Below are positions 33,305 to 41,350 of a DNA stretch of 56,206 bases, one piece after another (the first letter of the stretch is position 1; every line of letters starts with the position of its first letter). Under the pieces are notes generated by a model that was not told where the DNA came from, did no database searches, and saw only the letters and a list, made by a program, of their open reading frames with translations. Location of the stretch: positions 7,849 through 64,054 of the forward strand of contig NYTS01000031.1 of NCBI GenBank assembly GCA_002683655.1, given 5' to 3'. The stretch comes from Deltaproteobacteria bacterium (lineage in GTDB: Bacteria; SAR324; NAC60-12). The position numbers and the translations under genes were made by a program.

Positions 33305-34315
33305 CTAGCTTAAGAGATTTGGGTATGCATCCATGAGCAAATCGTCAAAGAGACCTGCTGTGTGGCGGTAAGAAGCCAAACAAGTAACCATTGCGGCATT
33401 GTCTGTACATAATTTAGGTGGAGGATACCAGAGTTCGATGCCCTGCTTTTTCACTTCCTCCTCAAAGGCTTCTCTAAGAAATTTACTAGCCGCCAAGCCA
33501 CCAGAAACTGAGAGGCGTTGCAAGCCGTAGGTATCTAAAGCTCGGAAGGTCTTATGAATCAACACTCGAGCCACACTTCTGAAAAAACAGGCCAATACTT
33601 CGGGTTCATCTTTTTTTGCCTTTTCGGGCTCTTGTTCTTTAAACCTCAGAAGTGCTGTCTTTAGCCCACTGAATGAAAAATCAAAATCTGGTTCATGAAT
33701 GCGAGGGCTTGGGAAATCGTAACTGTTTCCTGGATTTCCAACAGCAAAACGGTCTACAATTGGCCCTCCTGGCATTGGATATCCAAATAGTTTCGCAACC
33801 TTGTCCACACATTCTCCCGCTGCATCATCCATACTTCGACCAACAATTTCGTAATCGAAGTGATCTCTTGCATGCATCAGAAGAGTGTGTCCTCCAGCAA
33901 CTACCAAATGTAATATTGGATACTGAAAGGGTTGGCCTGAGAGAACACCCGCGTAGGGATGCGCTTCAACGTGGTTCAGGCCAATGAGAGGAATCTTCAA
34001 TGAGAACGCAAGTGTTTTGGCCACCATCACTCCAACTAGAAGAGCTCCAAGTAATCCTGGCAAATTACTAACAGCAATGTAGTCAAGGTCTTCTAACTTC
34101 ACATCTGCTTTACGACATGCCTCATCGATCAAAGCATGAATCACTTCGAGGTGTTTACGGGCTGCTCGCTCTGGAACAACCCCTCCAAATTCTGCATGGT
34201 CCCGATATTGAGATAATGTCAGGTTTACCAGAATTTCTTGGTGCCCGCGCAGGATTGCAACTGATGTATCATCGAATGTTGTATCAATCCCAAGTCCCAA
34301 GGCATTTTTAGTCAA
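33305..34315 (-). CDS. tsaD: tRNA N6-threonylcarbamoyladenosine transferase TsaD
   Basis: TsaD transfers the threonylcarbamoyl group to A37 of ANN-decoding tRNAs. The 336-residue protein has the ASKHA-fold motifs GLGIDTTFDDTSVAI, HAEFGGVVPERAARKH, the metal ligands His115 and His119 in LNHVEAHPYAG, VVAGGHTLLM, SMDDAAGECVDKVAKLFGYPMPGGP, DFSFSGLKT and the C-terminal LCTDNAAM. The N-terminal DTTF replaces the more common ETSCD. Length is normal. Its stop TAG (33305-33307) lies in the IS target duplication. It ends the aat-SPOR-CPBP-tsaD run. Confidence 0.95.
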   Translation of the reverse strand: MTKNALGLGIDTTFDDTSVAILRGHQEILVNLTLSQYRDHAEFGGVVPERAARKHLEVIHALIDEACRKADVKLEDLDYIAVSNLPGLLGALLVGVMVAKTLAFSLKIPLIGLNHVEAHPYAGVLSGQPFQYPILHLVVAGGHTLLMHARDHFDYEIVGRSMDDAAGECVDKVAKLFGYPMPGGPIVDRFAVGNPGNSYDFPSPRIHEPDFDFSFSGLKTALLRFKEQEPEKAKKDEPEVLACFFRSVARVLIHKTFRALDTYGLQRLSVSGGLAASKFLREAFEEEVKKQGIELWYPPPKLCTDNAAMVTCLASYRHTAGLFDDLLMDAYPNLLS

Positions 34316-34342
34316 ATTTATTCCCTAAAGTATGTTGTTGAA

Positions 34343-35041
34343 TCAGAGCAATACGTGAATGTCATAAAAGGCATGAGTGTAGGCAGTCACCGCAAATCCA
34401 CGCACAAAATAAAGTACTGTGAACAGTAAACCAGCTACCCAGCGAAACAGGAAGCTATGCAAATCAAAGTCATCTCCCAGACTACCTACATAATGAGCTA
34501 AGGCAAAGAGAAATGAGGCGGAGAGGATCGCAATCACAGCTGTTAAAACTGTACTCCGCAAAATGGGGTGTAGCCCGAAAAACAACCCATTCAACAGCAG
34601 CACTCGAAAAAAAAATTCTTCGTATAACCCCGCACCAATCGAGAGGGCGAGTTTTTGAGCTGACTGGTTACCAATCAACAGATCTAAAACACTCGAGTAT
34701 AAGAGTAGGTTCACCAAAACTCCCAGGACCATGCTGTAAATAAAGGCCTCTAGCAGTAAGATCCCGGCATGATTTAGTGGCAAGCCCATCTCAGGTCTTT
34801 TCAATCGAAGCCAGACGAGAGCACCAATCAGAATACCGATCAAAACAAGGGTCACATGTTGTGGCCGAATTTCAAACGCCTGAAACACGTATCGCACCCA
34901 AACATCCATTGCGTTACGGATCTGCCAGGCTCCTCCCGTGTCGCTCAAAAGCAATAGGATCTCGTAGCAAACCAATAGGGGTAAGGCTAGAAGCACGGAG
35001 GCATAGTGGCTCCTAGTCGTCTCCCAATAGGAAGGCATCAT
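34343..35041 (-). CDS. CPBP-family intramembrane glutamic endopeptidase-like protein
   Basis: The 232-residue polytopic membrane protein has about seven helices. The catalytic-type motif YEEFFFR (Glu141, Glu142, Arg146) is followed by FLFALAHYVG (His183) and a C-terminal THAFYD (His223), the arrangement of CAAX-protease-like/Rce1-related CPBP proteins. Whether it cleaves a partner or acts as a scaffold is unknown. It lies 11 bases after the SPOR-domain gene and 27 before tsaD. Confidence 0.85.
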   Translation of the reverse strand: MMPSYWETTRSHYASVLLALPLLVCYEILLLLSDTGGAWQIRNAMDVWVRYVFQAFEIRPQHVTLVLIGILIGALVWLRLKRPEMGLPLNHAGILLLEAFIYSMVLGVLVNLLLYSSVLDLLIGNQSAQKLALSIGAGLYEEFFFRVLLLNGLFFGLHPILRSTVLTAVIAILSASFLFALAHYVGSLGDDFDLHSFLFRWVAGLLFTVLYFVRGFAVTAYTHAFYDIHVLL

Positions 35042-35052
35042 AAGGCTTTAGA

Positions 35053-35739
35053 CTAGATTCTTGTGATTTGGACGGAGTCGATGAAATTCAAGCGACGTAG
35101 CTCAAAGGCGCGATCTTCGGCTTTATCCTTGGGCACCTTGCCAACACGAACCCGGTAGAGAACATTGTTGTCCTGATTAATGTGCGTATGAATATACGCA
35201 TCAGGGAAGCCCTTCTCACGCAGTTGATTGAGCACATCCTCAGCATTTTTTCGCAATTTCGAAGAAAATACTTGAACAGTATAACTTGAACTTGGCTCTG
35301 AAGGACGGGCTTGATCGACTGATTCAATGTTTCCTTCATTAGCCGACTCCAATTTGAGATCTGGAGTTATTACTGTGGGGCGTGCAGGAGGCTGCAAAAG
35401 ATCTGTCGGACGAGGAGAATTCTTAAGTGTATTGGCTGCAGAACTAAGAGCCTCCGTACGCTGCTGCAGACGGTCTAATCTTGGTAAATCTAAATTTATT
35501 TGATCTTCTTGGGGTTCACTCAGCCCAAAAAAACGAAGATCTTCTTTTTTAAGATCAGGTGCTTCTGGGCGATTTGTTTCCTTAGAAGCAATGCTTGTTT
35601 CTGGTAACTGCCGCATGCTTTGCCCCGTGATCATACCCATATAGAAACTGACGACTAAGCTGAACCCACTTATTACCAAAATCATCATTGCAACCGGATA
35701 GGAAAGTTTCAGCAGAAACATTGCTTTTTGTTTAGCCAT
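35053..35739 (-). CDS. SPOR-domain membrane protein
   Basis: The 228-residue protein has a single N-terminal membrane helix (LLKLSYPVAMMILVISGFSLVVSFYMG), a Pro/Ser/Thr/Glu-rich periplasmic linker and a C-terminal SPOR domain from about residue 145 (SSYTVQVFSSKLRKNAEDVLNQL, NVLYRVRVGKVPKDKAEDRAFEL). SPOR domains bind denuded septal peptidoglycan, so this is probably a division-associated protein of the DedD/FtsN type. Small gaps of about ten bases on both sides put it in the aat-tsaD operon. Confidence 0.87.
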   Translation of the reverse strand: MAKQKAMFLLKLSYPVAMMILVISGFSLVVSFYMGMITGQSMRQLPETSIASKETNRPEAPDLKKEDLRFFGLSEPQEDQINLDLPRLDRLQQRTEALSSAANTLKNSPRPTDLLQPPARPTVITPDLKLESANEGNIESVDQARPSEPSSSYTVQVFSSKLRKNAEDVLNQLREKGFPDAYIHTHINQDNNVLYRVRVGKVPKDKAEDRAFELRRLNFIDSVQITRI

Positions 35740-35749
35740 GAAGATTCCG

Positions 35750-36457
35750 TTAAGTGCGGATCCAGCGGCCCCGCAGGGTAGGATAATTCAGTTCTTGCTG
35801 TAGCATTTCCAAAAAATCTTTGCGTCTCATCTCCTCAGCTCCCAAGCTCAAAAGATGATCAGTCGTGACCTGACAGTCAATGAACCGCAATCCTTGTTCC
35901 ATTGCAAACTTAGATAGTGAAACCAAGGCCAATTTTGATGCATTACTTTTTTTGCTAAACATAGATTCACCAAAAAAACAATGTCCGAGTGAAATCCCAT
36001 AGAGTCCTCCCACCAATTGATCTTCCTCCCAGACTTCAATGGAATGGGCAAATCCTTGCTCGTGCAACCGAATATAGGCACTTTTCATTGCCCTTGTGAT
36101 CCAAGTGCCCTCCAAAGCCCGAGTGGTAGCACACTGATCAATCACCTCAGCAAAGTGAGTGTCATATCGCACTTGATGGGGTCTGTTACGAAGAACTTTT
36201 GCTAAACTGCGGGTAATGTGGATCTTGTCAGGGAAAAGAACTAGTCTTGGATCAGGACTCCACCAAAGTAGCGGCTGCCCTTCTTCATACCAAGGGAAAA
36301 TCCCTTGTTGATAGGCCATCAGAATCCGATCACTTGAAAGGTCTCCGCCCACTGCCAACAAGCCGCCGGATTCTGCTTCATTAGGTGAAGGAAATTGTAA
36401 AATATTCGGATGAAGTTGATAGATTGGCATTGGCCTTCTGCTAAAGACTTCCGTCAC
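35750..36457 (-). CDS. aat: leucyl/phenylalanyl-tRNA-protein transferase
   Basis: Aat attaches Leu or Phe from tRNA to N-terminal Lys/Arg, creating N-degrons read by ClpS. The 235-residue protein has FPSPNEAESGGLLAVGGDLSSDRILMAYQQGIFPWYEEGQPLLWWSPDPRLVLFP, then VGGLYGISLGHCFFGESMFS and FIDCQVTTDHLLSLGAEEMRR, all diagnostic. Translation may begin at ATG 36457 or at ATG 36430 (MPIYQLHP). It heads a four-gene run with SPOR, CPBP and tsaD genes and is divergent from panE. clpS is present 17 kb away, so the N-degron pathway is represented. Confidence 0.95.
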   Translation of the reverse strand: MTEVFSRRPMPIYQLHPNILQFPSPNEAESGGLLAVGGDLSSDRILMAYQQGIFPWYEEGQPLLWWSPDPRLVLFPDKIHITRSLAKVLRNRPHQVRYDTHFAEVIDQCATTRALEGTWITRAMKSAYIRLHEQGFAHSIEVWEEDQLVGGLYGISLGHCFFGESMFSKKSNASKLALVSLSKFAMEQGLRFIDCQVTTDHLLSLGAEEMRRKDFLEMLQQELNYPTLRGRWIRT

Positions 36458-36476
36458 AAAATAGATTGCTTTTTAA

Positions 36477-37445
36477 ATGTCATCCACCTCTCAAATAGAA
36501 AACAGAATAATTCTACCTAAGTGGGGAATCCTTGGGGCAGGGGCCATGGGCTGGCTTTGGACTTATTACCTTCAGCGAGCAAAAATAGACACTTTACTCC
36601 TGCAGCGCCAAAATACCAGTTATCGAGAATGTATAATTCAAAAGGATAATCTTTTTGAAAATTGCAGAACCTCTGCAACGAAATCAGACAATCCCTCCTT
36701 GCCAACTTTAGAAGCACTGATTATCGCTACCAAAGCCTATTCTGTAAGGAGTGCTCTTCTGCCACTTCAAGAAGCATTGATCTCAAAGCAGATCCCGATA
36801 ATTCTATTACAAAATGGTCTTGGTGTATTTGAAGAAGTCCGCAAGCTTTTCTCTGAACAACCTATTCTGATACTATCAACTAGCAATGGAGCTTACTGGC
36901 ACGAGTACGAATTTCTCAAACTTACTGGAACAGGCCCAAGTTATCTTGGCACATTGGACAACTCCGTTCCAAGGTCATTGATAAACATACTTTTCAAAAG
37001 ACTTAGAGCGACAGGACTTCCTGTTTTACTAACTGACAACATCCTTAAACAACTTTGGGAAAAACTGCTTGTCAACTGTTCCATCAACAGTCTTTCAACT
37101 TTATGGCTGTGTCGAAACGGAGACTTGCTTGATAATCCAAATTCTAAGCAAATCTGGAAGAGAATTGTCCATGAGGGAGTTCAGATGATGAGACTAGAAT
37201 TGTGTCAAGAAGTTGAACCTTTAGAAATTCTCACTTTAATTGATCAAGTCGCCTATAAAACCAGTGCGAATTACTCTTCTATGTGTGAGGATCGACGAAG
37301 AAATCGACCTAATGAAGTGGATTATATTCAGGGTTATTTGGTCAGGAAAGCTCACCAGCATCATCTCTCTGTTCCAACACTGGAAACATTGGCAGAACTC
37401 TTAAAATTTCCTGAAAACTCTTTATTAAAACAAACACCAAATTGA
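36477..37445 (+). CDS. ketopantoate reductase-family protein (ApbA/PanE)
   Basis: The 322-residue protein begins with a Rossmann NADP loop GILGAGAMGWLW, contains ALIIATKAYSVRSAL and ILLQNGLG (motifs of the PanE family), and ends with the C-terminal helical domain NRPNEVDYIQGYLVRKAHQHHLSVPTLETL, which holds the catalytic Lys/Asn/Ser region. 2-Dehydropantoate reductase (pantothenate synthesis) is the best guess, but paralogues act on other 2-keto acids. It starts 19 bases from the aat start on the other strand, and the HDAC-like gene follows nine bases on. Confidence 0.85.
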   Translation: MSSTSQIENRIILPKWGILGAGAMGWLWTYYLQRAKIDTLLLQRQNTSYRECIIQKDNLFENCRTSATKSDNPSLPTLEALIIATKAYSVRSALLPLQEALISKQIPIILLQNGLGVFEEVRKLFSEQPILILSTSNGAYWHEYEFLKLTGTGPSYLGTLDNSVPRSLINILFKRLRATGLPVLLTDNILKQLWEKLLVNCSINSLSTLWLCRNGDLLDNPNSKQIWKRIVHEGVQMMRLELCQEVEPLEILTLIDQVAYKTSANYSSMCEDRRRNRPNEVDYIQGYLVRKAHQHHLSVPTLETLAELLKFPENSLLKQTPN

Positions 37446-37454
37446 GCTAGTAGT

Positions 37455-38396
37455 GTGGCTACTGGATTCTACACCAACAAAATTTATCTTGAACACGACA
37501 CAGGCAACCACCCCGAAAATGCTGACCGCCTCCGAGCAGTCGATCACCATCTACGGCACAGTGGTCTGTGGAATAAATTAGCGGTGCGTCCGGGACGTAC
37601 CGCAGAACTTAAAGAAATCGAAATGCTACACTCCAAGAGGTATATCGATTCCGTTCAGGAAGCGGTGGAACTGGGTAGAGGAACACTTGGAACCCCAGAT
37701 TGTGTCATTTCCCCTGGGACTTTCGGCGCAGCCTTACACGCAGTTGGAGCAGTTCTCGATAGTGTTTGCCAGGTTGCTGAGGGCAAACTAGACAATGCCT
37801 TTTGTGCTGTTCGCCCTCCCGGGCATCATGCTGAACATGACTCTGCGATGGGCTTCTGTTTCTTTAACAATGTAGCAATTGCTGCGGAATTTTTGCGGAA
37901 AAATTTAAGATATCAGAGGATTCTCATCTTTGATTTTGATGTACATCATGGCAACGGCACACAGCATCTCTTTGAAGAAACCGCACAGGTCCTATACGCA
38001 AGTACACATCAAGACCCAAGAACTTGTTATCCTGGGACTGGTTTCGCCCATGAAACTGGCTTTGGATTAGGTAAGGGATTTACATTAAATTTTCCTATGC
38101 CTCCCGGTACATCAGATGAGAGATATTTAGAATTTTTCCATAATCGAATTATTCCTCAATTCAAGGAATACAAACCAGATTTCATACTTCTTTCTGCCGG
38201 TTTTGATGGACATATTCGTGACCCGCTAGCGATGCTGAATCTCACAGAAAATTGCTATCGTGAAATCACAAAAACAATGAGAACTCTCGCTGAAAAATTT
38301 GCGGCTGGTCGTATTGTAAGCTTGCTGGAGGGGGGTTATGATCTGGAAGCACTGGCTTTAAGCGTAGAAGCCCATATTCAGGAACTTCTAAACTGA
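37455..38396 (+). CDS. histone deacetylase-family/acetylpolyamine amidohydrolase-like protein
   Basis: In this 313-residue zinc deacetylase fold the GTG start at 37455 leads to MATGFYTNKIYLEHDTGNHPENADRL. Catalytic blocks are RPPGHHAEHDSAMGFCFFNNVAIAA, IFDFDVHHGNGTQ with zinc ligands, AGFDGHIRDP and LEGGYDL. Bacterial members act on acetylated polyamines or small amides, not histones, and the substrate here is open. It lies between panE and ylqF in a three-gene plus-strand run. Confidence 0.9.
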   Translation: MATGFYTNKIYLEHDTGNHPENADRLRAVDHHLRHSGLWNKLAVRPGRTAELKEIEMLHSKRYIDSVQEAVELGRGTLGTPDCVISPGTFGAALHAVGAVLDSVCQVAEGKLDNAFCAVRPPGHHAEHDSAMGFCFFNNVAIAAEFLRKNLRYQRILIFDFDVHHGNGTQHLFEETAQVLYASTHQDPRTCYPGTGFAHETGFGLGKGFTLNFPMPPGTSDERYLEFFHNRIIPQFKEYKPDFILLSAGFDGHIRDPLAMLNLTENCYREITKTMRTLAEKFAAGRIVSLLEGGYDLEALALSVEAHIQELLN

Positions 38397-39271
38397 TGGA
38401 AGATTTGCAAGACTTTGAAAAGTTGAACATCAACTGGTTCCCAGGGCACATGCGCAAGGCGTTGCGAGGAGTAGGGGATCAAATTAAAAGAGTTGACGTT
38501 GTCCTTGAGTTGAGAGACGCCAGACTCCCTGTCACTTCACAAAATCCTGACTTACAAAATCTTTTGATCAACAAGCCTTCTTTAATTCTGTTCAATAAAT
38601 CAGATTTGGCTGATCCAAATCAAATCAAGAAGTGGGAGTCAAAATTAAAAAACGAATCGACCAAGCCCTTCCTATTTGTGGATGTAAAAAAGAGAAAAGG
38701 ACTCAGCCAAATTATTCCCAATTCAAAAAAACTGATGCAAACACGCTGGGAGAATCTGCGACAAAGAGGCATCCGCCCCCCAGTTTTGAGACTGATGGTT
38801 ATCGGTATACCTAACGTGGGAAAATCAAGCTTGATAAATGCTCTGGCTCGTCGTGGGGCTACTCAAACTGGTCCCAAGCCTGGAGTGACTAGACATCAGG
38901 AGTGGATTGTTCTCGGCCAAAATGCTGAATTACTGGATACTCCAGGAATCCTCTGGCCTAAAATCCAAAATACCATTGATGGATTGAACCTAACCCTCAT
39001 TGGAGGCATCAGAGATGAAATCGTTGGTGTGGAGAAATTAGCCAACTATTTGATTCAACTAGGTAAAAAACGTTTCTCTCAAAAGCTATTAGCAAGATAT
39101 AAAATTGACGGCTGTGAGGCACAAAGCTCACAGGAAATTCTTCATCAAATCGCCAACAATAGAGGTTTTTTTCGGACAGGGGGAAATGTAGATATTCAGC
39201 GAGTTTCAGAGATGCTTCTCCACGATTTTCGGGAAGGACTCTGTGGCCCAATTAACCTGGATCTACTGTAA
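38396..39271 (+). CDS. ylqF: ribosome biogenesis GTPase YlqF/RbgA-like
   Basis: This is a circularly permuted GTPase of 291 residues. NKSD (G4) precedes the P-loop GIPNVGKSSLIN (G1), followed by GVTRHQEWI (G2 region) and DTPGILWPK (G3). The family starts with NWFPGHMRKALR, as here. It promotes late 50S assembly. Its ATG overlaps the stop of the preceding gene (TGATG), so translation is coupled. The C-terminal helical domain carries about 90 residues. Confidence 0.93.
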   Translation: MEDLQDFEKLNINWFPGHMRKALRGVGDQIKRVDVVLELRDARLPVTSQNPDLQNLLINKPSLILFNKSDLADPNQIKKWESKLKNESTKPFLFVDVKKRKGLSQIIPNSKKLMQTRWENLRQRGIRPPVLRLMVIGIPNVGKSSLINALARRGATQTGPKPGVTRHQEWIVLGQNAELLDTPGILWPKIQNTIDGLNLTLIGGIRDEIVGVEKLANYLIQLGKKRFSQKLLARYKIDGCEAQSSQEILHQIANNRGFFRTGGNVDIQRVSEMLLHDFREGLCGPINLDLL

Positions 39272-39272
39272 T

Positions 39273-40259
39273 CTACATAATTGTCCTGGCTCCGCTAACT
39301 CTGAGAAGTGGGCGTTTCAGGAATCCACCTACCCAGTTCTTTTGCCTAATGTGAAACAAACCCAAACTACTGGGATTCTCGATGCAGCTTAGAAGGCCAC
39401 TCCAGTAAATTACAGACACAAGTTACTGAATACAATCCTCACCCTCAACCATTGCGATTCCATTAAAACTTGCTGGACCAGATCCCTCTCCAGCTTGTAG
39501 AATCAACTTACCAATTACCCAGATCAACATTTGAGAATCTAATTCTCCAAAATCACTCGCTGAAGGTAAATTCAGAACCAAGTTTCCATATACAAAGATG
39601 GATAATGGTACCACCAAGCTATGGTTGTCAGAGGCAATCTGGACATTTTCACCAGACCAGTCCAGTTGCTGAGATCCAGAATAAGAAAAATCAAAAGGTG
39701 GTTTCATCCAAGTATCAGCTAACCAGACCCAATGTCTTAAACTCGTCTCAACTAATTCTCGATCCTCACTAACATCCCAAATGAGCTTGGGTGGTAATTT
39801 AGGAGATTCTCGCTGATGATATGCTAATTTAGTCACATCGAATTGATTGCTTGAAAGTAGCACTTCAATGCTGATTTCTGACTGGGAAACCGTTTGATAA
39901 TTTAGACCAAGTAGCAAATTTGTTCCTCCATCCGCTTAACTCGCTAGCGCCTGCCTATCTATCCCCATTCCTGATGATATCAGCAAACTTTTCGGAGTTG
40001 CCGATAAGGGCAACCTGGGCACGTTTCTTAGGGAATCTAACCCCAACAACGCAACCGCCTGGGCTTCCTGATAAATTTTTAAGCGATCCAGTAAGATTTT
40101 GCTGTGAGCTTTGCTTTGAGTCTCACTTTGATAGATCCTAGCGACTAAAGCTGAAAGATAAACGCCCAGCATTAGTGTAAGAAGTAGGACAAATCCCTGG
40201 CGGTAGCTAGGCAGGTCGGCTGGAGAAGAGTTCGATTTGGGTGGCCTGCTCGTTCTCAT
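39273..40259 (-). pseudogene. GspK/PilX-like minor pseudopilin, interrupted by two in-frame stops
   Basis: One continuous reading frame from ATG 40259 begins with a basic leader and a prepilin-type helix (RQGFVLLLTLMLGVYLSALVAR) followed by a conserved-looking AQAVALLGLDSLR. It meets TAA at 39936-39938, continues in frame (GTNLLLGLNYQTVSQSE and onward) to a second TAA at 39423-39425, and can be read further through YWSGLLSC to TAG at 39273. Total length of about 328 codons matches GspK, the type II secretion tip pseudopilin. The reading beyond the second stop is less certain. No other type II secretion genes are here apart from the possible remnant just upstream. Confidence 0.7.
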
Positions 40260-40527
40260 GAAATGGAAATTTCAGTTGCTCAAGAGATGGATTATTTCTC
40301 CGAGAAAATCCCTTCTCAGTAATTTCTTTTTCAAGAATTTTTATTTTCGAGTGTAGTGCATCTGCAGACTTGAACCAATTATCCTTCGAATAATGATTGG
40401 TCCCCACTTTCCCAGTCTGAACGCTCAGACGCCATTGTTGCAGACCTCTCCGTACCTGCTGACCCCATGCAAGCCTGCAAAAGCGGCGCGGACCGACAGT
40501 TGGCTGAGTTTCGAAATAGAGGAACAT
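40207..40527 (-). pseudogene. possible remnant of a second minor pseudopilin gene
   Basis: This 106-codon frame begins at ATG 40527, right after msrQ, and overlaps the GspK-like frame by 53 bases. It has no signal or prepilin helix. The tail (FPFHENEQATQIELFSSRPA) could be the C-terminal strand of a GspJ-like pseudopilin whose first half has been deleted; that would suit the gene order J-K. I cannot match it confidently, and it could be a chance ORF. Confidence 0.3.
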
Positions 40528-40543
40528 AAAAATGCTCGGGAAG

Positions 40544-41152
40544 TCATCTTTCTTTTTGGCAGTATCCGTAACACCAGAATCCTAATCGCATGAATTCTGC
40601 GGCTAATAAGGGTACAAACAAAATCAGTGCCTGAAGATTCGATGACTTTTCATTCAGAAATAAGTGAATTGACGTCAAAACCACTGCAAAATAGATGAGA
40701 CGATGGATGTTTTTCCAATGATTCGCACCGAGTTTTCTGACCATTGCATTGCTACTGGTCAGGGCTAATATCAAAAGGATTAGGAAGGCTAGGAACCCTG
40801 TGAGTAAGTAGACTCTATGAAGATCTTTCCACAAAATCTCCCACTCAGGATTATCAAGTACGTGCAATGTAAAATGCAGAGCCGCATAGAAGGCCGATGC
40901 TAGCCCAATACTTCTTCGATGGGATTGAAGCCGCTTGATCCAACTAAAACCACTCCGCTTCCCAAGCCAAATTCTTAACGGAGAAAGCCATAAAATACCC
41001 ACTAAAAAATAAGCAGCCCAGTCTCCTGTTGCATGAACAAGATACTCTACAGGGTTTGCGCTCTCAGTAACTTGAGTTCCTATCCAAATTAATGGTAAGA
41101 GGCAGGCAACCCAAAAGAATTTATTGGTTGTTCGCGATGCTTTGGATGACAA
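40544..41152 (-). CDS. msrQ: MsrQ (YedZ) heme-binding membrane subunit
   Basis: The 202-residue membrane protein with about six helices belongs to the ferric-reductase-like family. Histidines placed as heme ligands are seen in FYAALHFTLHVLD, ANHWKNIHRLIYF and LTSIHLFLNEK, with GDWAAYFLVGILWLSPLRIWLG near the start. MsrQ supplies electrons from the quinone pool to the molybdopterin enzyme MsrP, which repairs oxidised methionine in the periplasm. msrP is not adjacent. The preceding noncoding region contains the folded element described separately. Confidence 0.87.
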   Translation of the reverse strand: MSSKASRTTNKFFWVACLLPLIWIGTQVTESANPVEYLVHATGDWAAYFLVGILWLSPLRIWLGKRSGFSWIKRLQSHRRSIGLASAFYAALHFTLHVLDNPEWEILWKDLHRVYLLTGFLAFLILLILALTSSNAMVRKLGANHWKNIHRLIYFAVVLTSIHLFLNEKSSNLQALILFVPLLAAEFMRLGFWCYGYCQKER

Positions 41153-41259
41153 ATCACGAGTTAAGCATGTATTATTAGATCAGGATTGCAGATTAATGCG
41201 CAGATTTAGAATTTGCCTTGACTCACTCTGAATGCCTGGTTAATTTTTTTAAGCCTTCA

Positions 41260-41278
41260 AACTTGTTTCAAACAAGTT
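41260..41278. other. short hairpin adjoining the nested structure
   Basis: AACTTGTT (41260-41267) and AACAAGTT (41271-41278) pair perfectly around a 3-base loop. It stands five bases from the larger element and has the same short-loop style. It is not followed by a run of T on the minus strand. Confidence 0.5.
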
Positions 41279-41282
41279 CGTT

Positions 41283-41335
41283 GACCTAGGGAGGAGTTGG
41301 TAGCCTCCAATAGTTGGGGGCTACAGTCCTAGGTC
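41283..41335. other. nested inverted-repeat element (possible structured RNA)
   Basis: The outer arms GACCTAGG (41283-41290) and CCTAGGTC (41328-41335) are perfectly complementary. Inside, GTAGCCTCCAA (41300-41310) pairs with TTGGGGGCTAC (41314-41324) over 11 positions with one G-U type mismatch and a 3-base loop. Nine unpaired bases on one side and three on the other give an internal loop. It lies in the 198-bp gap between msrQ and an unknown gene, both on minus. The compact cruciform suits a REP-like repeat, a 3'-end RNA structure or a small RNA; no family is recognised. Confidence 0.6.
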
Positions 41336-41350
41336 GAATCATATTTAAAA

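Noticed and set aside
32531-33336. Long plus-strand ORFs (123, 136 and 181 codons) across the IS element
   Set aside because: They are antisense shadows of the GC-rich transposase; the minus-strand reading matches a known family and the plus frames do not.
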